From Nocardioides thalensis (lineage in GTDB: Bacteria > Actinomycetota > Actinomycetes > Propionibacteriales > Nocardioidaceae), in contig NZ_JACCFP010000001.1 of assembly GCF_013410655.1 (NCBI RefSeq), positions 4,115,501 through 4,179,500 on the forward strand: DNA of 64,000 nucleotides. The letters are read 5' to 3'. Shown piece by piece: positions 23,535 through 32,049 of this stretch (positions are counted from its first letter, which is position 1; each line of letters opens with the position of its first letter). The notes beneath the pieces are model-generated. The model ran no database searches, was not told the DNA's origin, and worked only from the letters and a program-made list of their open reading frames with translations. The translations under genes were made by a program, and so were the position numbers.

Positions 23535-24391
23535 CAGAAGAGCTCCTCCGTCCCTGCCCGGCGCACGTAGACGAGCACCATGCCGACGATCAGCACCATC
23601 AGCGTCATCGCCAGCGCGGCCGCGACCTGCGGCTGGTTGGCGTCGGTCGCCTGGAGCTCGATCACCGAGCCGATGACGGTGGTGCCGGTGTTGCCCAGCA
23701 GCTGGGCGTTGATGTAGTCACCGGCTGCCGGGATGAAGGTCAGCAGCGTGCCGGACACGACACCCGGCAGCGACAGCGGCCACGTGACCTTGAAGAACCC
23801 GACCACCGGGTTGGAGTAGAGGTCGCTCGACGCCTCGATCAGCCTCGGGTCGATCTTGTCGATGCTCGCGAAGAGCGGCAGCACCATGAACGGCAGGAAG
23901 TTGTAGGCCAGCCCCATGATCACCGAGAAGTCGGTGTAGAGCAGGCCCTCCCCGCGCACGATCCCCATCCACTGCAGCGCGTCGACGAGCCACCCGTCGT
24001 CGGCGAGGATCAGCTGCCACGACAAGGTGCGCACCAGGAAGCTGGTGAAGAACGGCGCGATCACCAGCACCAGCAGCAGCGTCTTCCAGCGCCCCACCTT
24101 GAAGGCGATGACGTAGGCCAGCAGGTAGCCCAACACCAGGCAGATCAGCGTGGCGATGCCGCCGTACACGATCGAGCGGAGGAGCGGCTCCCAGTAGCGG
24201 TCCCAGGCGTCGGGGTAGTTGCCGAACGCCCACGACATGTCCCAGCCCTTCTCGTCCGACCCGCCGGGGTCGTAGAGGCTGGCGGCGACGAGCGAGTAGA
24301 ACGGGATGACGAAGAACAGGCCCAGCCACACCACGGCCGGCACCATCAGCAGGTAGCCGGCGGGTCCTCGGCGCCGCCCGGTCTCCGCCAT
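23534..24391 (-). CDS. potB: Spermidine/putrescine ABC permease PotB
   Basis: 285 aa permease with a cytoplasmic N terminus (AETGRRRGPAG), about six helices and an EAA motif (DPRLIEASSDLYSNPVVGFF, around residue 190). PotB-type. It follows potA by 3 nt and overlaps potC, so translation is tightly coupled. Together with PotC it forms the membrane channel of the polyamine importer. Confidence 0.88.
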   Translation of the reverse strand: MAETGRRRGPAGYLLMVPAVVWLGLFFVIPFYSLVAASLYDPGGSDEKGWDMSWAFGNYPDAWDRYWEPLLRSIVYGGIATLICLVLGYLLAYVIAFKVGRWKTLLLVLVIAPFFTSFLVRTLSWQLILADDGWLVDALQWMGIVRGEGLLYTDFSVIMGLAYNFLPFMVLPLFASIDKIDPRLIEASSDLYSNPVVGFFKVTWPLSLPGVVSGTLLTFIPAAGDYINAQLLGNTGTTVIGSVIELQATDANQPQVAAALAMTLMVLIVGMVLVYVRRAGTEELF

Positions 24392-24394
24392 CGA

Positions 24395-25567
24395 TCAGGC
24401 CCCTTCCTCGGCGCCGGCGTTGACGTCCTGCGAGCGGTCGAGGAGGAATGCATACTCCGGCCGCCACGACAGCTCGACCTGCTCGCCGACGGAGAAGATC
24501 TTGGAGCGGCCGGTGTTCTGCGCGAACACGGTCAGCTCCTGCCCCCAGGGCATCCGGACGAGGTACTGCGTGCTGACCCCGACGAAGCTGACGTCGCTCA
24601 CGACGCCGCCGGGGATGGTGTTGCCGGGCGCGTCGAGCTCGGCGCCCGCGTCGCCGACGAGCACCTTCTCGGGCCGGATCCCGACCCACCCCTGGTCGCC
24701 GTCGGTGTGCACGCGCGCCGCCGGCACCGACACGTGGATGCCCTGCATGTCGACGGTCACCACGTCGGCGTCCCGTCGTACGACGCTGCCGCCGATGAGG
24801 TTGGACTGACCGAGGAAGTTGGCGACGAACGTGCTCCGCGGGTTCTCGTAGAGCTCCGCCGGCGAGCCCATCTGCTCGATGACGCCCGCGTTCATGACCG
24901 CGACCGTGTCGGCCATGGTCATGGCCTCCTCCTGGTCGTGGGTCACGTGGACGAACGTGAGCCCGACCTCGGTCTGGATCCGCTTGAGCTCGATCTGCAT
25001 CGACCTGCGCAGCTTGAGGTCGAGCGCGCCGAGCGGCTCGTCGAGCAGCAGCACCTCGGGCTGGTTGACCAGCGCCCGCGCGAGCGCCACCCGCTGCTGC
25101 TGGCCACCCGAGAGCTGGGCCGGCTTCTTGCGTGCTTGCGGCCCGAGCTCGACCAGGTCGAGCATCTCGCCGACCTTCGCGTCCACGTCGGCGACCTTGC
25201 GCCGGCGCATGCCGAACGCGACGTTCTCGAAGATGTCGAGGTGCGGGAAGAGCGCGTAGTTCTGGAACACGGTGTTGACCGGGCGCCGGTAGGGCTTGGC
25301 GCCGGTGATGTCGTTGCCGGCCAGCTCGATCGACCCCGACGTCGGGGACTCGAGGCCCGCGACCATCCGCAGGGTCGTCGTCTTGCCGCACCCGGACGGC
25401 CCGAGCAGCGCGAAGAACGAGCCCCGCGGCACGTCGAGGTCGATGCCGCGCACGGCGGTGAAGCCGTTGGGGTAGCGCTTCGTCAGCGCGGTCAGCCGAA
25501 GGCCGTCGTACGACGCCGCGGCCTGCCCGGTCGCCCCCTCGGTGACGGACTCATCCAGCGATGACAT
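24395..25567 (-). CDS. potA: Polyamine ABC transporter ATPase PotA
   Basis: 390 aa. Walker A GPSGCGKTTT (about residues 57-66), signature LSGGQQQRVALARA (about 153), Walker B VLLLDEPLGALD (about 175) and H-loop FVHVTHDQEEAMTM, followed by a C-terminal TOBE-type beta domain (about 280-375). It drives uptake by PotB/PotC. The ATG at 25567 lies 17 bp inside the end of potD, so the two genes overlap in different frames. Confidence 0.9.
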   Translation of the reverse strand: MSSLDESVTEGATGQAAASYDGLRLTALTKRYPNGFTAVRGIDLDVPRGSFFALLGPSGCGKTTTLRMVAGLESPTSGSIELAGNDITGAKPYRRPVNTVFQNYALFPHLDIFENVAFGMRRRKVADVDAKVGEMLDLVELGPQARKKPAQLSGGQQQRVALARALVNQPEVLLLDEPLGALDLKLRRSMQIELKRIQTEVGLTFVHVTHDQEEAMTMADTVAVMNAGVIEQMGSPAELYENPRSTFVANFLGQSNLIGGSVVRRDADVVTVDMQGIHVSVPAARVHTDGDQGWVGIRPEKVLVGDAGAELDAPGNTIPGGVVSDVSFVGVSTQYLVRMPWGQELTVFAQNTGRSKIFSVGEQVELSWRPEYAFLLDRSQDVNAGAEEGA

Positions 25568-26741
25568 CGGCCCACTCCCCTTCGTACTTCTGCTGCTGCT
25601 CGTCGGTGAGCGCCATGAAGTCCCAGGTGTTCGACAGCATCTCGGCGTCGGGGAAGATCAACGGGTTGTCGACGAGCGACGCGTCGATCTTCTCCATCTC
25701 CTGCTGCGCACCCTGGACCGGACAGATGTAGTTGACCCACGACGCGAGCTTGGCCGCGATCTCGGGGCGGTAGTAGAAGTCCATCCACGTCTCCGCGTTG
25801 GCCTGGTGGGTCGCCTTGTTGGGCACCATCATGTTGTCGCTCCAGAGAGCCAGGCCCTCCTCGGGCACGACGAACTTGATGTCCGGGTTGTCGTACTGCG
25901 CCTGGATGACGTCGCCCGACCACGCCTCGCACGCGACGATGCTGCCCTGGGCCAGCTGCTGGAGGTAGTTGTTGCCGGCGATCTGCCGCAGCTGGCCGTC
26001 CTGGACGACCTGCCGCATCCGGTCGATCGCGTTGGCCCAGTCGTCGTCGTCGAAGTTCTCCGGGTCCGCCCCGGTGACCAGGAGCATGAAGCCCATGGTG
26101 TCGGCCATCTCGGAGAGCAGCGTGATCCGGCCCTTCAGGTCCGGGCGCGAGATGAGCTCCTCGAAGCTGCCCACCTCGCCGACCTCGGCTGCGTTGTAGG
26201 CGATGCCGGTCAGGCCGCTCTGCCAGGGCGCGTGGTACTTGAAGTCGGGGTCCCACGCGACGCCGCGCAGCGGCTCGATCACGTTGGCGTGGACGTTGGG
26301 GATGCGGTCGGCGTCGAGCGGCTGGATCCAGCCGAGGTTGATCATCCGCGCGGCCATCCAGTCGGTCAGGATGATCATGTCGCGGTCGATCGGCTCGCAC
26401 TCGCCGAGCTGGTTCTTCACCTTGGCGTAGAACTCGGCGTTGTCGTTGACGTCGACGTTGTAGGTCACCGCGATCCCGGTCTCGGCCTGGAACCGGCTCA
26501 GGGTGCTGCCCTCGGCCCGGCGCGGGTCGATGTAGCCCGTCCAGTTGGAGATGATCAGCTCCCGCTCGGTCTCCGACACGTCGGGCGCGCGGCAGGCTGC
26601 CGCCGACTGGCTGACGCCGTCGACGTCGAAGAACGGCAGGTTGAGGGCGGCAGCGCTGAGCCCCGCGAACCCGAGCGCACCCCCGGCCTTGAGGAACCCC
26701 CGGCGCGACAACGTCGAGCGACGGGCTGGTTGCTCACTCAC
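25551..26741 (-). CDS. potD: Polyamine substrate-binding protein PotD (Tat-exported)
   Basis: 396 aa. The N terminus carries a twin-arginine signal (LSRRGFLKAGG, then FAGLSAAALNLPFF). The mature part is a PotD/PotF-type periplasmic-binding fold with ISNWTGYIDP, FQAETGIAVTYNVDVNDNAEFYAK and EAWSGDVIQAQ, characteristic of spermidine/putrescine receptors. I use the GTG at 26741, which places the twin arginines 13-14 residues in; a longer frame to 26858 would bury the signal. It is the first gene of potDABC and diverges from the Lrp/AsnC gene. Confidence 0.88.
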   Translation of the reverse strand: MSEQPARRSTLSRRGFLKAGGALGFAGLSAAALNLPFFDVDGVSQSAAACRAPDVSETERELIISNWTGYIDPRRAEGSTLSRFQAETGIAVTYNVDVNDNAEFYAKVKNQLGECEPIDRDMIILTDWMAARMINLGWIQPLDADRIPNVHANVIEPLRGVAWDPDFKYHAPWQSGLTGIAYNAAEVGEVGSFEELISRPDLKGRITLLSEMADTMGFMLLVTGADPENFDDDDWANAIDRMRQVVQDGQLRQIAGNNYLQQLAQGSIVACEAWSGDVIQAQYDNPDIKFVVPEEGLALWSDNMMVPNKATHQANAETWMDFYYRPEIAAKLASWVNYICPVQGAQQEMEKIDASLVDNPLIFPDAEMLSNTWDFMALTDEQQQKYEGEWADVIAG

Positions 26742-26780
26742 AGCGGGGACTCTGCCACCGCGTCGCCCCGCTGACAAGCG

Positions 26781-26815
26781 ATCCGGTTGCGCCGAAACAT
26801 GATTGCAACGGATTC
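26781..26815. promoter_or_regulatory. Inverted repeat between potD and the Lrp gene
   Basis: ATCCGGTTGC (26781-26790) and GCAACGGATTC (26805-26815) are near-inverted copies (ATCCG-TTGC type) separated by 14 nt. The right arm is identical to 19384-19394 upstream of the putrescine aminotransferase. A good candidate binding site for the adjacent Lrp/AsnC regulator. Confidence 0.5.
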
Positions 26816-26860
26816 CGCGTCCAGTGCGACCGTTGAGTGCGGAAGCCGGAGTCTGCAACG

Positions 26861-27331
26861 ATGACCCCCATGGCCGGCCCCCGCGCCGCCCTCGACCCGG
26901 TGTCGAAGGCGATCATCGAGCAGCTCCAGCAGGACGGGCGGCGCTCGTACGCCGCGATCGGCAAGGTCGTCGGACTGTCCGAGGCCGCCGTCCGGCAGCG
27001 GGTGCAGCGGCTGGTCGAGACCGGCGTCATGCAGATCGTCGCCGTCACCGACCCGATGGAGCTCGGCTTCGCGCGCCAGGCGATGGTCGGCGTCCGCGTC
27101 ACCGGGGCGGTGCCGCCGGTGGCCGACGCGATCGCCGAGCTCGACGAGGTCGACTACGTCGTGGTGACCGCCGGCTCGTTCGACGTCCTGGTCGAGGTGG
27201 TCGCGGAGTCCGACGAGCACCTGCTCGAGATCGTGTCCCACCGGATCCGCGAGGTCGAGGGCGTGGTGAGCACCGAGACGTTCATGTACCTCGGGCTCCG
27301 CAAGCAGACCTACTCCTGGGGCGTCCGCTGA
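26861..27331 (+). CDS. Lrp/AsnC-family transcriptional regulator
   Basis: 156 aa. The N-terminal helix-turn-helix (about 12-60) has DPVSKAIIEQLQQDGRRSYAAIGKVV-type sequence. The C-terminal RAM ligand-binding domain (about 70-150) includes VVVTAGSFDVLVEVV. The ATG at 26861 has GGAG nine bases upstream; an ATG at 26870 is also in frame. Its divergent position next to potD and a shared motif suggest it controls polyamine uptake and breakdown. Its last 22 bp overlap the convergent STAND regulator gene. Confidence 0.87.
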   Translation: MTPMAGPRAALDPVSKAIIEQLQQDGRRSYAAIGKVVGLSEAAVRQRVQRLVETGVMQIVAVTDPMELGFARQAMVGVRVTGAVPPVADAIAELDEVDYVVVTAGSFDVLVEVVAESDEHLLEIVSHRIREVEGVVSTETFMYLGLRKQTYSWGVR

Positions 27332-29226
27332 CCCTGCGCCGGCTCACCCGCGAGCACCTCGCGTGCCCGGCGCAGGCGGCGGAAGTACGTCGCCCGGCTG
27401 GCATAGGTGTCGCGCATGACCGACTCGTGCGACGCGCCCGCTTCGACGTACCGGCGCAGCACCTGGTCGAGCAGCACCGGCTCGCCCGCCAGCCGCGCGG
27501 CGACGGTGGTCCGCACCCACGCGCGCACGTGCTCGGCCGCCGCGGCGGCCGGGAGGTCGCGCGCCGCGACCGGTAGCGCAGCGAGCGCGGCGTCGTCGTG
27601 GAACTCCTCCAGTGCCGTGAGGAGTACGGCGCCGCCGGCCTCCGTGCCGCTCGCGCCCTGCTCGGTCGCGACCACGCCGTAGAGCAGCCCGGCGAGGCCG
27701 CCGTCGCCCACGTCGGCGACCCAGGTCGTGACCGGGACGCCCGCCACCGTGCGGGCGAGGCCGCGCACCTCGTCGTAGCCGTAGGCGACGAGCGCGTGCC
27801 GCTCGCCCGTCGGGTCGCCCACGAGGTTGACGACGTCGACCCGGGGGTTGGCCACCCCGCACCACGCCATCGCGGCGGCGTTGCGGATCGCCGCGACCTC
27901 CGGCTCGTCGACGTCGGCGAACGTCACCTGGAGCGCGGTCACCACGGCCCGGTCGCCCAGGCCGGCAGCCACGGCGTGCTCGACGACCGGCGCGGTCAGC
28001 CGGGCGCCCGGCGCCGTCGCGCGGCCCGCCTCCGCGAGCGGCATCGCGACGACCGCCGCGACCGGCGTGCCGTCGGCGCGCCGCACCACGCGAGCGCGGG
28101 GGTCGCCCAGCCACGGCCGGGCGACCGCCCACAGACCGCGGCACACGGACTCCATGCCCTCGCGCAGGACCGCGTCGTCGTACGGCCGCACCCGGTCGGC
28201 GAAGTAGGCGGCGCCCACGGTCGGCCCGAGCGCGGCGCGGATCGCCGGGTCCGCGACAAGGCGGGCGAGCCGGCCGAGCGCCTCGACGTCGCCCGCGACC
28301 GCACGGTCGTGCTCGTGCGCGGCGAGCCGCAGGGTGAGCGCCGACGCGCGCGCCGGCTCGGCGGTCCGCAGCCGCTCGGCGACGACCGCGGCGAGGTGGG
28401 AGTGCAGGCGCAGCCGCGGCCCGGCCTGCTCGACGAACGAGCACTGCCGCAGCCGAGCGACCTCGGCAGCGGCGTCGCGGTCGGGCAGCAGCGCGGCGAC
28501 CAGCCCGGCGTCGACGCTCCCGGCCAGCGCCGTCACGGCCATCAGGTCGGCGTCGAAGTCGTCGAGCTCGGAGCCCGCGATCCACTCGATGAGGTCGTCG
28601 CCGACCTCGCGTGGCGGCGCCGTCGGCGCCCGCGCTCCCAGTACCAGCGCGAGCGGCAGACCGCCCGCCCAGGCGAGGACGTCGGCCCGGGCACAGGGGT
28701 CCTCGACCCCGTGCGCCACCAGGACGGCGTCCGCGTCCTCCCGCGTGAGCGGCGACATCCGGCACCGCTCGCCGAGACCGGCGACGTGGTCGGGCAGCCA
28801 GCGGCGCGGCAGCGACCGCGCGGCCACGACCACCCGGCTCTCGGCGGGCAGCTCGGCGATCCGCTCGCCGACGCCGCGCAGCGCGGCTCCGAGGCGCTCC
28901 GCCTCGTCCACCACGACCAGGTTGCGGCCGCCGACCAGCTCGTCGAGCGCCGCGACCGCCCCGGCGTCGCGTCCGTCGACGACCACGACCCCGTAGCCCT
29001 GCCGCTCGGCGCGCCGGGCGGCCTCGCGCAGCGCAGCGCTCTTGCCGATGCCCGCGGGGCCGGTCAGCTCCAGCACCCGCACCGGCGCGTCGACCGCGAG
29101 CAACCGGTCCAGCCGGCGGTCGATGGTCGGCGGACAGCGGTAGCGGCGCGCGTCGAGGTCCTGCGCGTACGCCGAGATCGTGAGCGCTTCGACCGACGAC
29201 CGCGGGTGGAGGTGGAGCGTGCCCAT
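27310..29226 (-). CDS. STAND-type ATPase regulator with C-terminal helix-turn-helix
   Basis: 638 aa. Walker A TGPAGIGKS lies at 55-63 and a Walker B-like LVVVDEAERLG at about 105-115, followed by an AAA/STAND NTPase with the helical ARC2-like segment GGLPLALVLGARAP (about 190). The long C-terminal part is helical and poorly recognisable. The last ~50 residues (VLRRYVEAGASHESV, SRATYFRRLRRA) look like a helix-turn-helix. The overall plan recalls MalT/AfsR-type signalling ATPases. Target and signal are unknown. The ATG at 29226 has GAGAGG just upstream. It overlaps the Lrp gene tail to tail by 22 bp, so the two transcripts are partly antisense. Confidence 0.65.
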   Translation of the reverse strand: MGTLHLHPRSSVEALTISAYAQDLDARRYRCPPTIDRRLDRLLAVDAPVRVLELTGPAGIGKSAALREAARRAERQGYGVVVVDGRDAGAVAALDELVGGRNLVVVDEAERLGAALRGVGERIAELPAESRVVVAARSLPRRWLPDHVAGLGERCRMSPLTREDADAVLVAHGVEDPCARADVLAWAGGLPLALVLGARAPTAPPREVGDDLIEWIAGSELDDFDADLMAVTALAGSVDAGLVAALLPDRDAAAEVARLRQCSFVEQAGPRLRLHSHLAAVVAERLRTAEPARASALTLRLAAHEHDRAVAGDVEALGRLARLVADPAIRAALGPTVGAAYFADRVRPYDDAVLREGMESVCRGLWAVARPWLGDPRARVVRRADGTPVAAVVAMPLAEAGRATAPGARLTAPVVEHAVAAGLGDRAVVTALQVTFADVDEPEVAAIRNAAAMAWCGVANPRVDVVNLVGDPTGERHALVAYGYDEVRGLARTVAGVPVTTWVADVGDGGLAGLLYGVVATEQGASGTEAGGAVLLTALEEFHDDAALAALPVAARDLPAAAAAEHVRAWVRTTVAARLAGEPVLLDQVLRRYVEAGASHESVMRDTYASRATYFRRLRRAREVLAGEPAQGQRTPQE

Positions 29227-29351
29227 CGGTCCTCTCTCTCGAGCGGCTCCGGCGGCGTACGGCCCGTCCACGGTAGCCGGAGGCGGAGCCGGGAGTCACC
29301 CGTTCCGCCGACAGCGACGTCTGCGCGGCCGAGGTGAGGTAGAACCGTCGG

Positions 29352-31823
29352 GTGCTCTCCCCGCCGATCCGCCCCCGCACCGGCTGGATCGCAGCGCTCG
29401 TCGTCGCGCTCGCCACCGGACTCCTCGCGGCCGTCGCCCCGGCCGGCGCCGGACCCGACCGCCGTACGGCGCAGGAGGCGCAGGCGCCGCGGCCCAACGT
29501 CGTGGTGGTGCTGCTCGACGACATGCGCGCCGACCAGCTGCGGTTCATGCCGCGCACGAGGGCGCTGATCGGCGCCCACGGCACGACCTACACCCGCGCG
29601 ATGTCGCCGCACCCGCTGTGCTGCCCGGCGCGCGCGTCGCTGGTCACCGGGCAGTACACGCAGAACCACGGCGTGAAGTCGAACTTCCCACCCAGCGGGG
29701 GCTTCCCGGCCCTCCGGCGTCCCGGCAACACGATCGGCCGGTGGCTCGCGCGCGACGGCTATCGCACCGGATGGATCGGCAAGTACCTCAACGAGTACCG
29801 CAACGAGCACGGCCGGCAGCGCGGCTGGCACACCTGGCAGCCGCTCGTGCGCAACCTCTACACCTACAAGGACCCGGTGTTCTACGGCGACGCCCGTCCC
29901 ACGCCGGGCTACGTCACCAGCATCCTGCGCCGCCGCACCGACCGCTTCCTCTCCGCCCGCAGCAAGCGGCCGTTCTTCCTCGTCGCCGGACACGTCGCGC
30001 CGCACGGGACGCTGCGCGGAGGCCGGTGGGTGCCACCGGTCGCGGCGGCGCCGTACACGAACGCCTACCGGAAGCTGCGGCCGAGCTCGTTTCGCAAGCC
30101 GTCGTACGCCGAGCGGGCCATCGATGACCTGCCGCGCGACCTGCGCGTGAAGAAGCCGTCGCGGCGCTACCTCCGCGGCTACGCGCGCGGCTCGGCGCGG
30201 GCGCTGCGCTCCGCGGACGACGCCGTCGCCTCGGTCGTACGGCGGCTCAAGCGCACCGGCGAGCTCGCGAACACCTACGTCGTCGTCACCTCCGACAACG
30301 GGTTCCTGCTCGGCGAGCACCGGATCGTCGACAAGGACGTGCTGTTCGACGAGGCGCTCGACGTGCCGCTCCTCGTCCGCGGCCCGGGCATCCCGGCCGG
30401 CGCCACCGACGCGACGCCGGTGACGCTCGTCGACCTGGTGGCGTCGATCCTCGACTGGACCGATGTCCGGCCCGGGCGGCGTATCGACGGCGTGCCGCTC
30501 GACGACACCGGCGGCCGCGACACGATCCTGATCCAGACCGGCGCGCAGACGCGACCGACCGCCCTCATGAACGGCGGCTGGGGCTATCGCGGCGTGACGA
30601 CCGCTCGCTACCTCTACGCGCGCCGCGCCGGGCACCCGCACCAGGGACTGCTCTTCGACCGCGCCCGCGACCCCTATCAGCTGCGCAACCGGTACGGCGA
30701 CCGCGGCTATCGCGCCGTGCAGCGCGAGCTCGCGCGGCGCACCGCTGCCCTCGGCCAGTGCGCCGGTGCAGCGGGGTGCAACCGGTCCTTCGGCGCCGTG
30801 CCCGAGCCCACCGCGGACGCGTCGACGGGGTCGCTCGTCGTCGAGCCCGCCCTCGCGACCTTCGCGTCCCGCGCGGCGTACCCGGACCCCGCGCTGACGT
30901 CGGCCCCCGTCGGCGACCCGAGCCTGGTGCGCACCGGCCGGGGCACGGTGCTGGTGGCGACCGGCACCCTCGTGCCGCGGGCGCGGTGGGACAAGGGGAG
31001 GGGCTGGCGCTGGACCCGTCCCGCGCTGCGGCGGCTGCCCTCGTGGGCACGGGCCGGAGGGGTCTGGGCTGCGGACATCGCCCGCGTCGGCAAGGGCTGG
31101 CGGCTCTACTACTCCGCGCCCGTCGCGGGCCTCGGCAAGCACGGCCGGTGCATCGGCGTGGCCGTCGCGCCCAGCGCCTATGCGCGCTTCCGTCCAGGGG
31201 GGAAGCGGCCACTCGTGTGCCCGCCGCGGGCGAAGACGCCCGACGCGCTCGACCAGGTGCCCGGCGGCACGGGCCTCCCGAAGCGCGGCATCATCGACCC
31301 CTCCCTCTTCGTCGACGACGGCCGGCCTCACCTGCTCTACAAGACCGACGGCATCCCGTCGTCGATCCGGCTGCTGCCGCTCAACGGTCGCGGGACCGCG
31401 CCCGCCAAGGGCACCCGGAGCCGTGAGCTGCTGCGCTCGGACGGCGTCATCGAGAACCCGGTCGTGCTCCGCTACGGCGACGACTACGTGCTGCTCACCT
31501 CCGAGGGCGACTACTCCCGCTGCACGTACCGTGAGACCTGGCGCCGGTCGTCGTCGCTCACCGACTGGTCCGGCGCCGTCCGGCACCCGCTGCTCTCGCG
31601 CCGGTCGACCGACGGCCTGTGCGGTCCCGGCGGCGCGGACGTGCTCGAGACGCCGGACCGCACCACGCTCTGGTTCCACGGGTGGGTGCGCGAGGGCACC
31701 ACGCGCCCGCCGAAGCCGCCGTTCTGGTTCGGGCACCGCGGGCCGCGGGCACGGCGGGTGCTCTACGGCGCGGTGCTGCGGATGGTGGACGGGGAGCCGG
31801 TCGTGGGGCGCTGGCTGGGGTAG
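29352..31823 (+). CDS. Secreted sulfatase fused to a GH43-like beta-propeller
   Basis: 823 aa. A signal peptide (about 10-34) precedes a type I sulfatase domain (about 48-470). Metal ligands lie in LLDDMRAD (Asp56-57) and SDNGFLLGEH. The formylglycine motif is C90-C-P-A-R94, so a formylglycine-generating enzyme elsewhere is required. After a junction near 480-510 comes a C-terminal domain (about 515-820) with repeated DPSLxxxG units (DPSLVRTG, IIDPSLFVDDG, ENPVVLRYGDDYVLL), the pattern of GH43/arabinanase-like five-bladed propellers. The pairing suggests action on a sulfated polysaccharide. The GTG start follows GAGGTGAGG by about 12 nt. A 116-bp dyad element lies beyond the stop. Confidence 0.78.
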   Translation: MLSPPIRPRTGWIAALVVALATGLLAAVAPAGAGPDRRTAQEAQAPRPNVVVVLLDDMRADQLRFMPRTRALIGAHGTTYTRAMSPHPLCCPARASLVTGQYTQNHGVKSNFPPSGGFPALRRPGNTIGRWLARDGYRTGWIGKYLNEYRNEHGRQRGWHTWQPLVRNLYTYKDPVFYGDARPTPGYVTSILRRRTDRFLSARSKRPFFLVAGHVAPHGTLRGGRWVPPVAAAPYTNAYRKLRPSSFRKPSYAERAIDDLPRDLRVKKPSRRYLRGYARGSARALRSADDAVASVVRRLKRTGELANTYVVVTSDNGFLLGEHRIVDKDVLFDEALDVPLLVRGPGIPAGATDATPVTLVDLVASILDWTDVRPGRRIDGVPLDDTGGRDTILIQTGAQTRPTALMNGGWGYRGVTTARYLYARRAGHPHQGLLFDRARDPYQLRNRYGDRGYRAVQRELARRTAALGQCAGAAGCNRSFGAVPEPTADASTGSLVVEPALATFASRAAYPDPALTSAPVGDPSLVRTGRGTVLVATGTLVPRARWDKGRGWRWTRPALRRLPSWARAGGVWAADIARVGKGWRLYYSAPVAGLGKHGRCIGVAVAPSAYARFRPGGKRPLVCPPRAKTPDALDQVPGGTGLPKRGIIDPSLFVDDGRPHLLYKTDGIPSSIRLLPLNGRGTAPAKGTRSRELLRSDGVIENPVVLRYGDDYVLLTSEGDYSRCTYRETWRRSSSLTDWSGAVRHPLLSRRSTDGLCGPGGADVLETPDRTTLWFHGWVREGTTRPPKPPFWFGHRGPRARRVLYGAVLRMVDGEPVVGRWLG

Positions 31824-31895
31824 TGACTGGGGGTTCGGCTGCCGGCGCCGCGGTGGTCGCGGTCGCCGGTCGGGCGCGAGGAGGCCGCGGGGCAT

Positions 31896-32011
31896 GCGTG
31901 CAACACGCTGTTCGCGCGACTTGTCGCCGCTTCCCATATCTCCGGACGCCGGACATGGGGTCCGGAGATATGGCAGGGGACTGCTGGATCAGCGAACAAC
32001 GTGTTACATGC
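31896..32011. repeat. 116-bp dyad-symmetric element
   Basis: Two nested inverted repeats share exactly the same centre (31953.5). Inner arms of 14 bp (31934-31947 and 31960-31973) are perfect, with core CATATCTCCGG, around a 12-nt loop. Outer arms of 20 bp (31896-31915 and 31992-32011) match at 17/20, all three differences being transitions. The 18-nt segments between are not paired. It is locally AT-rich and lies between convergent genes, so it may be a bidirectional terminator or a miniature inverted-repeat element. Confidence 0.85.
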
Positions 32012-32049
32012 CTGACGGCGCCACCGCTGCGCGCGCAGCCGACCGCACG

